The translations under genes and the position numbers were made by a program. Below the pieces are notes generated by a model that was not told where the DNA came from, made no database searches, and worked only from the letters and a program-made list of their open reading frames with translations. This document shows, in pieces, positions 42,171-53,179 of a stretch of 63,980 nucleotides of DNA (position 1 is the stretch's first letter; each line of letters opens with the position of its first letter). Location of the stretch: contig BFEA01000345.1 in NCBI GenBank assembly GCA_003427395.1, forward strand, positions 1,653,307-1,717,286, written 5' to 3'. This DNA comes from Chara braunii (Eukaryota; Streptophyta; Charophyceae; Charales; Characeae).

Positions 42171-42599
42171 GTGATAGGCCCTCTGAACTTAGTGAGAGGT
42201 GAACAATTGAGAATGAAAAATGTAGATGAGAGGGTGAAAAGAGTCGAGGACTGTGTTATCGAACCGGTATTAAAGCGGGTCAAGGAGCTGGGCAACAAGA
42301 TTCGGGACTGCGGAGCCAGCAAGAGTGAGAGCGAAATATGCAGAATAGAAGCAATAACCAGAGGATTAGAAAGTCTTTTTAGAGAGGACAAAAAATTCTT
42401 CAAGAGGTGGCGACTGGATTTTATGGAAAGCATGAAGACGAGAGATCGTAAGCGCGAGAAATCAGGGCATTCGTCAGAGGCGACAGAACGGTTGAAGGAG
42501 TCGCCAGAGGTTACAGATCCGAAAGAAAAGAAAAGTGGAAGGAGCGTAAGAGCAATGATAGGAGACAAGGAGCACTACGATTCAGTATTCCAACGATAA
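42171..42599 (+). CDS. Charged coiled-coil-like ORF (142 codons)
   Basis: Rich in Lys, Glu and Arg with heptad-like spacing in the first 60 residues (LRMKNVDERVKRVEDCVIEP). Position before the protease suggests the C-terminal gag region. No zinc knuckle is visible here or in the next 200 bases. Confidence 0.45.
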   Translation: MIGPLNLVRGEQLRMKNVDERVKRVEDCVIEPVLKRVKELGNKIRDCGASKSESEICRIEAITRGLESLFREDKKFFKRWRLDFMESMKTRDRKREKSGHSSEATERLKESPEVTDPKEKKSGRSVRAMIGDKEHYDSVFQR

Positions 42600-42808
42600 G
42601 TTTTCGCTGCATGTCGTGGGGAAGTTAGATGGATCGGTGGCTTGTGTAGTGATGTAAGTAGAACACATAGCGAGACTCGGTGTGATCGAGGAAGCAGAGC
42701 GCACTCGACAAGCGGTGAGGGACGTACGAGTGATCAGGCTCTGGGTAGGGGCTGAAAACGGACGTTTCATTAGATATATACTATCCGGAGGAGGCTGAGG
42801 CACCGCAA

Positions 42809-43641
42809 GTGGTTTCCAACCTCCAGAGAATTCCAGGGGATCTAGAGGATCTGGAAAAGGCTTTTGCGGACATCCGCCTAAGCCTACCGGACCGAGAAGG
42901 TGGTGAAGTCATGAGGGCACCACCCGGGATGAAACTTAGCTTCCATGCGTTACCCGTAGGAAAGCTGAAAATCCAGATCGGAACCCACCACACAGACGCA
43001 TTAGTGGACGGTGGTGCGGAAATTACCCTCATATGACGAGACTTCGCAACAATTACGGGCTGCACAGTAAACAAGGAAGTGACGGGGAGTATCCGAGGCG
43101 CCGACGAGGAAATTCCCTTCGCAGGGTACGTTACGTAATGCACAGTCAAGGCAGGAATCAGGGAAGTTTCCAGCGGATGACCGTAATGGAAGAAATGGAC
43201 CATGACATAATTCTCGGGAGACCATGGTGCGCCAACGTAGAGATGATAGGTATGCATCTGCAGGATGGCACATACATGGTGGATATAGAGGACCCCGTGA
43301 CCGGCCGCGGAGAACTCCTCCGACTCCTTGGGACCGAAGGGGATCCACCGAAAAGTAAGTTGGCAACCTGGTCGCCAACGTTCGAAGACAGTGCGCGAAA
43401 AGGGGCATTCGCCCGGATGGAAGAAATGCGGGAAAGAGTGGAGATCATAATTGAGGAGGCTTTTAGCAAAAAGGAGTGGATCAAGATGGGGCTACCTCTA
43501 AAGAAAAGGAGACGAGAGGATGAGGTTCTAGGGGTTATGGTGGCAGAGAAGGAGTCGGAAGTCGAACTTGAGGTCATCCTGCCCAAACCAAAGGAAGACC
43601 GGAAGGAAACGTCGGAGGTAGTGCTCGAAATCCCAGACTGA
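42809..43641 (+). pseudogene. Retropepsin region of the second element (frameshifted)
   Basis: The first frame (to 43036) ends with IQIGTHHTDALVDGGAEITL, the aspartic protease active site with DGGA for the usual DSGA, then a stop. The next frame carries the second half, including MDHDIILGRPW, the conserved ILG-type hydrophobic block, and a charged linker leading toward RT. The order is right for Ty3/gypsy. Confidence 0.78.
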
Positions 43642-43730
43642 TTACAACTCGTTAAGGCTATCAGATACCACAAAGTGGGGTTGGACCGGGCAGCGCTTGC
43701 CAAATTCGAAGATGAGGTCCGAAAAGGCTA

Positions 43731-44790
43731 TTGTGTGAACGAAAAGGTAGTCAGTCTTCAACCCCGCGTCATGGAGGTAGCAAGGCTGATCCCGACCGTT
43801 CATTTTTTAGGAGAACGATCCCAGAAGGAAGTGTGCGAAAGTACAAACCAGTAGGAAAGAAAGTCGAACCGGTCTCAATCCTAGTGGAAACATGCAGGGA
43901 GGAGGCCATGGAAAAGGAGGAAGATGTCCTGCGGATAATAAGGGAAAGATCAGCAGCGGAAGGGCATCAGATACCTGATGAGATAGCAGACACCATGAAA
44001 ATAGCGGTAGATGGGTTTCTAACGGTGGAAGAAATTCAGTTGATAAGAAAAGTCGGACCTAAAAGCATTCCTGGCAGTCCCAGAAGTGACCATAATGGGG
44101 TTTCGCTGTGGGGCCTATGGAAGGAAGCCGGACCCGGCAAAAACGGATAAGATCTCTCAATGGCCGACACCGCTGCGCACCACAACGGAAGTACAAACCT
44201 TTCTAGGGGTGGTTGGATTTTGGAGGATCTTTATTAAGGGCTTTGCCAAAATAGCCGAGCAATGATTAGGGAAGGAGGGACTATGGAGTGGACTGAGGAT
44301 AGGGAAGCAGCAGTCCAGACCCTCAAAGTACGACGACCCGTTATCTTGGAAACAGACGGAGGACCATTGGCAGTAGGAGGAGTCCTTCTACAAATGAGTA
44401 GGAGGGCAAGGAGAGGTCTATCAGATTTGAGAGTAGGATCCTGAACTCGGTAGAACGACGATACTCACAGTTCAAGAGGTCTTAGCTATTCTACATTGCC
44501 TTAAGACCTTTCGAGCATACCTATTCGGAAGACGATTTATCCTGAGAATCGATCCGACCAATGTCGCCGGGACATTAAAGAACTACAAGCCTATAGACCC
44601 GACCGTTGGGAGATGGATAGGGTTTATATGGCAATTCGACTACAAGGTCCAGCGAATTGCGGGGCTCTGAAAAAGGGCATACGGGCTAAGTCGGGTTTGC
44701 ATCATGCCGGAGGGAGTAGAGGATGCGGAGCCGATCGACGCCTTCCTGGAGTACGAAGGGGGAACCCTTGTCGTAGATAACGAGATGGCA
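43731..44790 (+). pseudogene. RT remnant lacking the palm, joined to RNase H
   Basis: The pre-RT linker (VDGFLTVEEIQLIRKV) is followed within three bases, in another frame, by VPEVTIMGFRCGAYGRKPDP and then TEVQTFLGVVGFWRIFIKGF. Those belong after the catalytic YLDD block. The fingers and palm (about 200 residues) are therefore deleted near 44055. RNase H follows in pieces: LETDGGPLAVGGVLL for the first catalytic Asp, then RYSQFKR, CLKTFRAYLFGRRFILRIDP and WQFDYKVQRIAG. Several stops. Confidence 0.75.
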
Positions 44791-44979
44791 GGCGCCACGC
44801 CTACGACAACCTAGTTGCTGATCCAGACCTTGGAAAAGGGCGCGCCTGCAGTAGTTGCGGAACTCAGAGAAGGACCAGTCACCATGATTAAACGCAAAGA
44901 TGAGAAGGATTCGTGGGGGGCAACAGTCGGGCCGAAAGAGGAGTTGATGGCAATGGTCGTTGAAGGGGGTTGAGATGCT

Positions 44980-45795
44980 GTGATGAATCTAGTAGAAACC
45001 TGGACGCAAAGGGAGCGACAGTATCTAGTCAATCAGGCTCAGGAGGAGCAAGATACCAAGCAAGAAGGATACAAATTCTTTCTTGTGCAAATGTATGATG
45101 GCATCTTTAGAAAAATCAGTCCCTTGCTTGTAGGAAACAAGCAGCCTATGGAAGTCGGCCTCAAGCCAAGGGAGGAAGCGGACACGTATGTTCTGAGGAA
45201 TGGCCACATGTTCAAGAGGGAGGAAGGAATGATGCCTAGGGGTGTCGTGTGCGGAAGGTCTAGGCAATTGGACATAATCCAGGGGATGCATGATGGGCTA
45301 GTTGGAGGGCATCGGTCGTCCAAAGGGACTCTTGCAAAAATCGCGCCACTTTACTTTTGGCCATGCATGGTAGGCATGGTGGCTACGTACTGTCAAACGT
45401 GTCTGATATGTCAGAAAAGGAGCTCCGCACGTGTCTTCGAGCCCCTTAGACCTAATCGGGTACTGGGGCCGGAGCACCTGGTCCACCTTGATCTTGTGGC
45501 CATGCCTGTATCGACGGATGGATACAGATACATCTTGGATGCAAGGGATAATCTCAGTGGTTACGTAGAGGCAATAGCCATTGAGAGAAAGACGGGAAAG
45601 GGAGTGTCCGACTGGATAGAGGACTTCTACCTAAGGCACCCATTTGTGCGCAGGTTCATAGCGGATAACGAGACGGAGTTTGTAAATCACGAAGTGCTGA
45701 GCAGGCTCAAGACGTTGTGCGTACCTCTCAAAATCATCGAGCCATATTACCCTGAGGCCAACGCACCTGTAGAAAGGGGGCACCGGACCTTGTAA
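44980..45795 (+). CDS. Integrase of the second element (catalytic core)
   Basis: A 271-codon frame. The zinc-binding region reads MHDGLVGGHRSSKGTLAKI..CQTCLICQKR. The catalytic triad is D (VHLDLVAMP), D (FIADNETEFVNHE) and E (ANAPVERGHRTL). A stop follows directly after the last motif (45793). The wording (ADN-x-TEF, APVERGH) distinguishes this lineage from the SDRD/GQTE integrases of the other two elements. It joins element DNA to the host chromosome in active relatives. Confidence 0.85.
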   Translation: MMNLVETWTQRERQYLVNQAQEEQDTKQEGYKFFLVQMYDGIFRKISPLLVGNKQPMEVGLKPREEADTYVLRNGHMFKREEGMMPRGVVCGRSRQLDIIQGMHDGLVGGHRSSKGTLAKIAPLYFWPCMVGMVATYCQTCLICQKRSSARVFEPLRPNRVLGPEHLVHLDLVAMPVSTDGYRYILDARDNLSGYVEAIAIERKTGKGVSDWIEDFYLRHPFVRRFIADNETEFVNHEVLSRLKTLCVPLKIIEPYYPEANAPVERGHRTL

Positions 45796-45873
45796 AACAC
45801 AATCGCTAAATTAGCGGCAGATGATCTGGGAAACTAGCCTCGGAACCTTAAGCAGGCGGTTTTCTCAGAGAAC

Positions 45874-46200
45874 ATGACGCCGAAGAGAACGACAGGGTGC
45901 ATCCCGACAGAGCTCTGGTACGGAAGGGAGATTGATTTCCCGGTGGAAGTTTTGGTTCCTACTTGGAAGAGGCTAGATGGTAATCCATACATGTCTACGG
46001 AGAAACTAATCGTCTCACGATGCCAACAGGTCGTTAGAAATGAGGAAGTCTTGGAGGATGTGGTTGAGCGTGTGATGGATAGCCGAATGAGGGACAAAGC
46101 AAGGTGGGACCAGGTCAAGAACATCCGGAAGTTGCCGCTCCATGTGGGGGAAAATGTACTAATTAGAAACTCGGCTCTTGAAAGCACATGGTCCGGATAG
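45874..46200 (+). CDS. Integrase C-terminal segment of the second element
   Basis: The frame continues the integrase after the stop at 45793: CIPTELWYGREIDFPVEVLV, then DKARWDQVKNIRKLPLHVGE and NVLIRNSALEST. The last part resembles the GPY/F entry. It ends in a stop at 46198 and weaker colinear sequence extends to about 46376. No chromodomain is visible. Confidence 0.65.
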   Translation: MTPKRTTGCIPTELWYGREIDFPVEVLVPTWKRLDGNPYMSTEKLIVSRCQQVVRNEEVLEDVVERVMDSRMRDKARWDQVKNIRKLPLHVGENVLIRNSALESTWSG

Positions 46201-46757
46201 CTGGGAAGAAGGTTCTGAGGCCCCTACAGGATCGCTAAGCGGGTGGGACTGAACACTTTTGAACTTGAGGATCTTGATGGTACTAGGATAAAAGGACCAT
46301 TTTCAGGACAGAGGCTGGTCATGTTTTTGAGCAGAGATCCGGTGGAGCAATGGCTACAGGAGGCTCAGGACAAGGAAACAGGGGAATTGACAACTTGAAA
46401 GGCAGGCAGTTGGTCGTAACTTTGTCCCGCGCTTTTGCGAAAGTGATTATGACTGCAGGGGTTGCTCGTTTTCTATGTACGTTTTTTTTTGGGCATGAGA
46501 TGACTGCTTGCGCGAAATATGGATGGGGCTGGGAGCTTGGGACAATGTACCATAGTTTTTGTGGGGTAATTTTGGGGACTGCCTATATGGGATACCTTAT
46601 GCTGGGACAATGTACCAAAGTTTTTGATGGATAATGGGACTACAGCCTATGTCGTCACTCTGGAAGGACCACCAATCATGCGGGGGCAAGCAAGGGATCT
46701 GGGAATGGGACTGCAAATTTGCAAATGAGAGTGGAAGGGAATGTGTGTGTATGAGGG

Positions 46758-47463
46758 ATGATGTCACTTGTTATGAATGAACAGGACCAGGGAAGGAGAA
46801 CGCAACAAGAGAAGACAAAGATGGAATTCGGAAACGAGAACGACAACAACGCCATCAACAGGCCTAGTGAGGAACAACAGGCAAGACCGACCGAGGAATC
46901 AAGCACCAGGAAGAGGAAGTTGTATGTGGGCTTTGATTTCAACTTGGTTGTGGGAAGAAGGGGAAGGAAGCAGGGGACCAGGGGACCCTCACCCCTGAGA
47001 GAGGGGGAACCGATAGTTCTCCCATCCGATAGTGACACCAGTGGAAATGAGGATGGAAGCCCAGGGAAGAGGCAGATGATGGATGAGGGAGAGTCCAACG
47101 AGGTCATAACACCTCAGCAGTGGGGAGGAGGAAGACGTGGTCACAACGCCCAGAAAAAAGGTACGAGCAAGGGACGAGGATCCAGGCGAGGAGAAGGACA
47201 AATGGATAAGAGAGTTTGAGGCATCTTGCAGTGACTGGTTCGATCAATGAGCCAGTATTATGCGATATGAGTGGGCAATCAAAGGGAAGGAAAAACTAAG
47301 AAGGGGGGAAGATATAGCGCATACAACTTTCTTCACAGAGGAGGCGCTCCTTGGTCTGCAAAGGACAAAGAGAAAGATGCAGCAAGAAATCGACGATCGT
47401 GCAAAGGAGACTCAGCACAGGGTAACTGAGCAACAAGAGGACAATGGACGTAGCACGAGATAA
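46758..47463 (+). CDS. Uncharacterised basic ORF pair downstream of integrase
   Basis: A 153-codon frame (46758-47219) is Arg/Lys/Gly-rich with a possible basic patch (RKRKLYVGFDF, RRGRKQG). A second frame carries on from about 47110 with TPRKKVRARDEDPGEEKDKW, EFEASCSDWFD, then after a TGA MRYEWAIKGKEKLRRGEDIA (47260-47463). The pattern looks like the start of another element's gag or a post-integrase ORF. It stops 120 bases before the N gap. Confidence 0.4.
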
Positions 47464-47581
47464 CTATAGGAAGGGGAAAAAGATATTTGAGATAGACAAA
47501 CTGTGATGTCAGGTTTTGCATTTTGAATCCTTAGAAATAGATTGCAATGGGATTACTTCTGGCTTGAGGTATGGTTAAGGA

Positions 47582-48110
47582 NNNNNNNNNNNNNNNNNNN
47601 NNNNNNNNNNNNNNNNNNNNNNNNNNNNNNNNNNNNNNNNNNNNNNNNNNNNNNNNNNNNNNNNNNNNNNNNNNNNNNNNNNNNNNNNNNNNNNNNNNNN
47701 NNNNNNNNNNNNNNNNNNNNNNNNNNNNNNNNNNNNNNNNNNNNNNNNNNNNNNNNNNNNNNNNNNNNNNNNNNNNNNNNNNNNNNNNNNNNNNNNNNNN
47801 NNNNNNNNNNNNNNNNNNNNNNNNNNNNNNNNNNNNNNNNNNNNNNNNNNNNNNNNNNNNNNNNNNNNNNNNNNNNNNNNNNNNNNNNNNNNNNNNNNNN
47901 NNNNNNNNNNNNNNNNNNNNNNNNNNNNNNNNNNNNNNNNNNNNNNNNNNNNNNNNNNNNNNNNNNNNNNNNNNNNNNNNNNNNNNNNNNNNNNNNNNNN
48001 NNNNNNNNNNNNNNNNNNNNNNNNNNNNNNNNNNNNNNNNNNNNNNNNNNNNNNNNNNNNNNNNNNNNNNNNNNNNNNNNNNNNNNNNNNNNNNNNNNNN
48101 NNNNNNNNNN
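47582..48110. other. Assembly gap (529 N)
   Basis: Run of N. Flanks do not share a visible overlap. Confidence 0.99.
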
Positions 48111-48805
48111 AAGGGGAGAGGAATACCTGGATAAGACAAAACGGGGGCATTGTCATCTCTGTATTTGAATTTCTAGAAGAAAACTGCAATAGCACTGCTT
48201 TTGGGACTGGGGAATGAATTGGGACTGAGTAGCTAGTGCCGTTTCGCATGAGTACCTGTTCCTTGGGGACATTTGAGGACTGATGAGGCTGAGATGGGAA
48301 TTGGAAATGGGTGACTCTGATTTGAAAAAGCGAAAGGGGAAGGATTGTTTGGGTTGAGGAAAACCAAGACAGAAATGTTTTTTGCAAAAATGCGTGATTG
48401 ACTTCGAACAGATTAGTTATGTCATGAGTCTCTGTGAGAGGTTAGGGAACCTATGGGTAAAGAGGCATGAAGAATCCTCTTTCCTGGGAGTCTAATCCGA
48501 CCTACCGCGAATGAGTCAAGAATAACAAAAGGGCATGAAAAGTCAGAGAGAGAAAAAAAACAATGATGGCACATACCCCCTTCATCATGGTTGAACGACC
48601 GGGTGGGCTAGTGCTGCTTGGGGTTGCAAGCCTCAACTTGAGCACTAGACCCTAAGTCGGATGTATGTATGGACATGAGAATGATGATGGATATGAGACA
48701 AAAGGCAAAGCATGCGTAAAAACCCAAAAAATATGGTCACCTTCTAACCTCCGAGACAGAGATAGGATCCGTGTCCTCGAGGCCTACCCCCTCGGGCGCT
48801 AACAT
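48111..48805. other. Unassigned sequence
   Basis: No gene. A short A-run lies at about 48553. It includes a small inverted pair around GTGCTGCTTGGGGTTGCAAG / CTTGAGCACTAG (48610-48650). Confidence 0.45.
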
Positions 48806-48997
48806 TGAAATGGATAAGGATGACCCTAACCAGGTTGTCCGATGAGAATGGATAAGGATGACCCTAACCAGACTGTCCGACGAAAATGGATAAGGATGAC
48901 CCTAATCAGGTTGTCCGATGGAAATGGATAAGGATGACCCTAACCGGGCTGTTCGATTGAAATGGATAAGAATGACCCTAACCAGGTTGTTCGGAAT
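48806..48997. repeat. 38-bp minisatellite, five copies
   Basis: The unit AAATGGATAAGGATGACCCT, then AACCAGGTTGTCCGATG recurs with TGGATAAG at 48811, 48849, 48887, 48925 and 48963, exactly 38 bases apart. Confidence 0.95.
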
Positions 48998-49074
48998 GAC
49001 CCCTGACAAAGGTCATTCTTTGGAATTGGCACTGGGGTCCTCTTGCATGATTGTTGGAGATAGATGAGATTGGG

Positions 49075-49350
49075 AAGAGCTGAGTTTCGGAAAAGATATT
49101 GGACTCAGCCTTGGAAAAGATATTGGACTCAGCCTTGAAAAAGATATTGGATTCAGCCTTGGAAAAGATATTGGACTCAACTCTGGAAAAGATATTGGAC
49201 TCGGCTTTGGAAAAGACACTGGACTCAACATTGGAAGAGACATTGGATTGAGCATTGAAATTGGATTGAGGCTTGGTATTGGATTGAGCATTGGAATTGG
49301 ATTGAGCATTGGAATTGGATTGGGCATCGGAATTGAACAGGCATTGGAAA
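49075..49350. repeat. 24-bp and 18-bp minisatellites back to back
   Basis: About six units of TTGGACTCAGCCTTGGAAAA, then GATA (24 bp) pass into about five units of TTGGATTGAGCATTGGAA (18 bp). Both periods are multiples of three, so the minus strand stays open for 127 codons (49361-48978) as KAESNIFS octapeptides followed by SNAQSN hexapeptides. Confidence 0.92.
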
Positions 49351-49379
49351 TTGCATTGCATAAACAGGGAACCCTAAGC

Positions 49380-50239
49380 AACTTGAAATGGACTTGGAAA
49401 TAACATTGAAATAAATTTATGATTTCTTCTAGTCCTTGGCCTCAGCAAGAGGGGGGTATCGGTGCTTGCATCGCGATCTCAAGACTTCTATTCCTTAAAG
49501 GAAAAAGTCTCAGCGCGACCTGTTCCTCTTACAAGGGGATGAGGGTTAAAGGACCAAGGCACCTACCACTTGGATCGGTGCGGGACGTCCGGAACTGACC
49601 CGACAATGAGCTCTAGTCGGAGAGTTCATATTGCGCCTCGTGTTGAGAGCGTAACTGTCAAAGGGTGAGGGAACCAAATGGGCGAGAGAGTCATTCTTAT
49701 TCTAGTCTATTTCGCTACTCTCCAACCACACGCCATACCATAGAGCGGTGGCATGGCCGTTTGGGTCGGACCTCGGCTGCCCGCACTAAGTTGGGCGGCA
49801 CTGTCTAAGGGGAGGGTCCAGGCGAGGTACCGGGTGGAGGCCGCCACCACCACGGGACATTGACACTGCCCTGTCGGAACATTACAATCGTTTCGGGACT
49901 AATTGCGAGGTCTTCGTAACTGCACTCGCGGACTAACAGAGAGCTCCAACTCTCTTGAAAGGAAGAGGCCGAATCCAGAAAATTACCACTCGGGAGGAAC
50001 GACTCGCAAGGAAAACTCTTACGGAAGGACGAGGCCCTTGAAGGCTTGGACTGGACCTACCTACCAGATGTGAGGAGGAACCTCAGTATTGGTGCTCGCC
50101 ACGTAATAGTAAAAGGTCGGATTGAGTAGGAGGATGAGGCGCCACCCGTTGGGAAGGAACTGATCACTCTTTCCTTGTGAAGCGGATGAGTTTGTGTCCT
50201 TGACTGCGGTCGGCGGGCCGAAGTTCTGAGTGGGGGGAA
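49380..50239. other. Unassigned sequence between minisatellites
   Basis: No gene, RNA or clear repeat unit recognised. Moderate GC with a GGTGGAGGCCGCCACCACCA quasi-palindrome at about 49830. Confidence 0.45.
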
Positions 50240-50725
50240 GGTGTGCCATCTACCAATGTAAACGCATGAAAATTGCATGGGCTTGAGAAAGGGGGCCTGG
50301 CAAGACGCCCAGAACAGAAAAGACTTGTGTAATTGACTTTGCACGGGCCTGAGAAAGGGGGCCGGGCAAGATGCCCAGAACAGAAAAGACTCGTGTAATC
50401 AGCTTTGCATGAAACTGAGAAAAGGGGGTCTGACAAGAAGCCCATAACAGAAAAGACTTGTGTAATTGGCTTTGCATACGCCTGAGAAAAGGAGGCGTGG
50501 CAAGATGCCCAGAACAGAAAGGACTTGTGTGATTGACTTTGCATAAGATTGAGAAAGGGGTCTGACAAAATGCCGGAAAAAGAAAAGATTTGTATAATTG
50601 ACTTGCATGGATTTGAGAAGAAGACTGGCAGGGTGGGGAATGGATGAGTAATTGGCTTGCATGGACTTGAGAAGAAGTTCTGGCAAGGTGGCCGGAAGAG
50701 AGATGCATAGGGGAAGAATTGAGTA
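50240..50725. repeat. About 66-bp tandem repeat, seven diverged copies
   Basis: The unit GCATGGGCCTGAGAAAGGGG, then CCTGGCAAGATGCCCAGAAC, AGAAAAGACTTGTGTAATTG, ACTTT repeats with decay to the right. Read on the minus strand it encodes a 22-residue unit (KSITQVFSVLGILPGPLSQA plus HA). The minus strand remains open from 51560 to 50250 (436 codons). Confidence 0.92.
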
Positions 50726-50880
50726 TCGCACATGGAAAGTTAATTAAGTGAGGGGCAAGAAAGGTCAAAGGGTGATGTGTATGCGGAATTGGCAGGGCTA
50801 GGGAAAGGCCGGGTGAAATGACCCGGTAGAAATAAATGTGGATTTGGCCAAGGCCTGAGCTTCGGGGGAAGAGTGGCGGA

Positions 50881-51005
50881 AAACATGGATTGCACGGGCC
50901 GAAAGACCCGAAGGAAAGAGGTATTGAAAACATGGATTGTACAGGCCGGAAGGACCCGAAGGAAAGAGGTATTGAAAACATGGATTGCACGGGCCGAAGA
51001 ACCCT
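50881..51005. repeat. 47/48-bp tandem repeat, three copies
   Basis: AACATGGATTGCACGGGCCG, then AAGACCCGAAGGAAAGAGGT recurs with CATGGA at 50884, 50931 and 50979. Confidence 0.95.
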
Positions 51006-51524
51006 GACTATGGATTGGTGCGCGATAAGGCCATCGCGAATGAGTGGGGGGAATGTGTCGGGACTGGTGAGTCCGAATAACATCCCGTCACTCGAGAGAC
51101 TGTATATGGTCAATTTGTGCACGGCAGAGAAAACCGGAGGCAAGAAGGATGGAAAAATCGAAGGCATAGGCACAGACATTTGGGGTTCTAAAGACTGCCC
51201 AGAGTCGTTGGTACCAGTGAACCAAGAAGAAACTAACAGAATGGGAAGCGGGAAAGGACCGCAAAAAAATAGCAAAGGCGACCCTTCCCATGAAAAGGAG
51301 AAGGACCGCCGGAAAAAGTAGTGTCGTAGGATGTGTACCGCAGTAAGAAAAGAAATCAGGAAAATTGAGAAGATTAGCCGAGCCAAGAGGGCCGCCAGGA
51401 TGCGACACCGAGTGGGCCAAAGGGCCATGAGCGGGTGAGGAGCCACAACAAGAAGAGCGGTGCGCGAGACACGAGAAAGACAAAGGAAGGAGGCCGCCAT
51501 AAGGCGGAAAAATGGCAAAGATGT

Positions 51525-51735
51525 CGGGAACCATCGGCGGGACAAGGTGCCGGGGACCACCGGCGGGACGAAGTGTCGGGGACCACCGGCGGGACAAAGT
51601 GTCGGGGATCACATGGGACTAAGTAAAAAACGCGGTATCGGAACGAGTACCGACGGGACCACCGACGGGACAAGTACCGGCGGGACCACAAGTGGGACTA
51701 GTGTCAGGGACTAGTGCGGGACAAGTGGCGGGGAC
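51525..51735. repeat. GGGACCACCGGCGGGAC-type minisatellite
   Basis: About eight irregular units of roughly 25 bp built on GACCACCGGCGGGACAAAGT, then GTCGGG, degenerating rightward into GGGACTAGTG-type units. Confidence 0.88.
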
Positions 51736-51839
51736 TTGTGACGTCCCAAGGGAAAATTGTGGCACGACATGTGCTGCAAGTAATTAAAGCAAGTTGCACC
51801 CGAGATCTTGACGGTCAAAATTCGCAGCATTTAGGCTGT

Positions 51840-52184
51840 GGTATAGTGTGTTTCCGCGTCTGTGTCAAGGTGTCGCATTTCGGTGGCGGGCGACGACGAC
51901 GCAAAGTGGGTTCTTAGGGGACAAATGGTTTTTGGGGACTGGTCCTTGGTAAAATTGCGGACGACCTACGGCTAGCTCTTTCAGAACCGGGACTTTTGGA
52001 AAGAGGAAGGACCGGTCCTCGGGTGGAAGTGGACCCGAAAAAGAAGTGAGGGGCGTTGCACCAGTCCCCGGCTAGAAGCGGATCCCAAAAAGAAGTGCGG
52101 GCATGTGAACTGCAAAAGGGCCCTCAGGCCCAGGCATTGCGCCCCGTCTTCTCAAAACAGGGAGGTCAGGCACAACAAAATTGT
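51840..52184 (-). repeat. Foldback-family segment, inverted copy of 56930-57260
   Basis: It shares GGTATAGTG..GTTTC.GCGTCTG.GTCAAGGTGTCGCATTT, AAGGACCGGTCCTCGGGTGG and GAAGTG.GGGCATGTGA.CTGC with the reverse complement of 57260-56930. It contains paired GACCGGTCC/GGACCGGTC motifs. Confidence 0.85.
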
Positions 52185-52246
52185 CTACCGCGTGGGCGCG
52201 GGGAACGCAGCCGTAAGGTAGCCAAATCAATTAGACTAAGAGCTAA

Positions 52247-52307
<61 letters not shown>

Positions 52308-52400
52308 AAATTTTGTTCGATTTATTATTATGAGTGTGAGAGAGAGAAAGAAATAGAGAGAGAGAGGGAGGGGGGCGGGCTACCAGAGAAAGAGCGAGAG
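52185..52400 (+). repeat. Left arm of a long inverted repeat (partner 57970-58165)
   Basis: GGGGAACGCAGCCGTAAGGT, AGCCAAATCAATTAGACTAA, GAGCT, then GA tracts and TTTTGTTCGATTTATTATTATGAGTGTGAGAG are the reverse complement, with few changes, of 58165-57970. The two arms bracket the Penelope-like element and further repeats. Confidence 0.88.
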
Positions 52401-52417
52401 AGAGAGAGAGAGAGAGA

Positions 52418-52947
52418 GACTGAATGGCAAAATTGAAATATGGGTCAAATTGCGGTCGCGATCTATTTTGCAAGTACTTCAATTTTCAGGTTTTTTCACG
52501 CATTCTTTTTAGCGTGAAAGCTCACTAAATTTAGAGTACTTTTTTAGTTGGCCCAGGCATGGCTGAGTGCCAAAAATGGAAAATGTGCTGAATCGGCGCG
52601 ACAATTATTTCACAGTGTAAATGATTTTTTGTAGATGTTCTATTATTATTTCTGGAAAGAACACGACCTCATCTATGGATTCTCAAAATTTCATATTTTT
52701 GTGCATATTCGTCCGAGCACAGAAAATCGGCAAAGTTACCTCTTGCAAAACGCCTATTTCGTTGTGCCTGACCACCCTGTTTGAGAAGACGGGGCTTAAT
52801 ATCTGGGCTTGAGGGCCCTTTTGCAGTTCACATGCCCTCACTTCTTTTTGGGGTCCGCTTCTACCCGGAGACCGGTCCAACGCCCCCCACGTCTTTTTGG
52901 GGTGCAGTTCCACCCGAGGACCGGTCCTTCCGTTTTTCAAAAGTCAC
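52418..52947 (+). repeat. Foldback-family arm, copy 1
   Basis: It starts GACTGAATGGCAAAATTGAA after a GA tract and runs through TTGGCCCAGGCATGGCTGAG, GTTCTATTATTATTTCTGGA, AAGAACACGACCTC and the GGACCGGTCC region. It is colinear with 56538-57135 and ends where the Penelope-like element begins. Confidence 0.9.
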
Positions 52948-53045
52948 GGATCTCCCGCAGTCGCTCTCTGTGTTGTCCTTGTCGTCGTCGATTTCCAGCA
53001 TGCCTTCAATCTAGAGCGATTTTCATTATATCTTATGATTCTGTT
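52948..53045 (-). repeat. Pseudo-LTR-like direct repeat (3' copy)
   Basis: GGATCTCCCGCAGTCGCTCT, then GTCGTCGTCGATTTCCAGCA, TGCCTTCAATCTAGAGC and a looser TTATGATTCTGT tail match 55700-55798 in the same orientation. Confidence 0.9.
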
Positions 53046-53179
53046 CGTTGATTGATTTCGTCACCCTTGTTTCTAGATATGTTCATTCTGTGTTCGCGTT
53101 GTCTGATGTGATTTCAAGTTTTAGAGATTGGTGGTAGCATGTTTGAAAAGATTTCAGACATTCCAACTCTTACTTGCTA

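Larger units (their letters stand above)
39715..46376 (+). mobile_element. Second Ty3/gypsy element, RT core deleted, ends undefined
   Basis: Plus-strand frames run in retroelement order: uncharacterised acidic ORFs (39.7-42.6 kb), protease (42.8-43.6), an RT remnant joined straight to connection/RNase H (43.7-44.8) and integrase (45.0-46.2). Motif wording differs from the 8.5-kb element throughout, so it is another lineage. No LTR pair could be found, so the limits are those of coding similarity only. Numerous stops and frameshifts make it inactive. Confidence 0.75.

Noticed and set aside
48806-51735. CRISPR-like repeat arrays
   Set aside because: Units are contiguous or decayed minisatellites without unique spacers, in a eukaryotic nuclear context with no cas genes.
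52056-52482. Arg-Glu and Ser-Leu repeat proteins, here and at 104-468, 57777-58244 and 61152-61541
   Set aside because: Pure microsatellite translations with no start context, domain or codon evidence.
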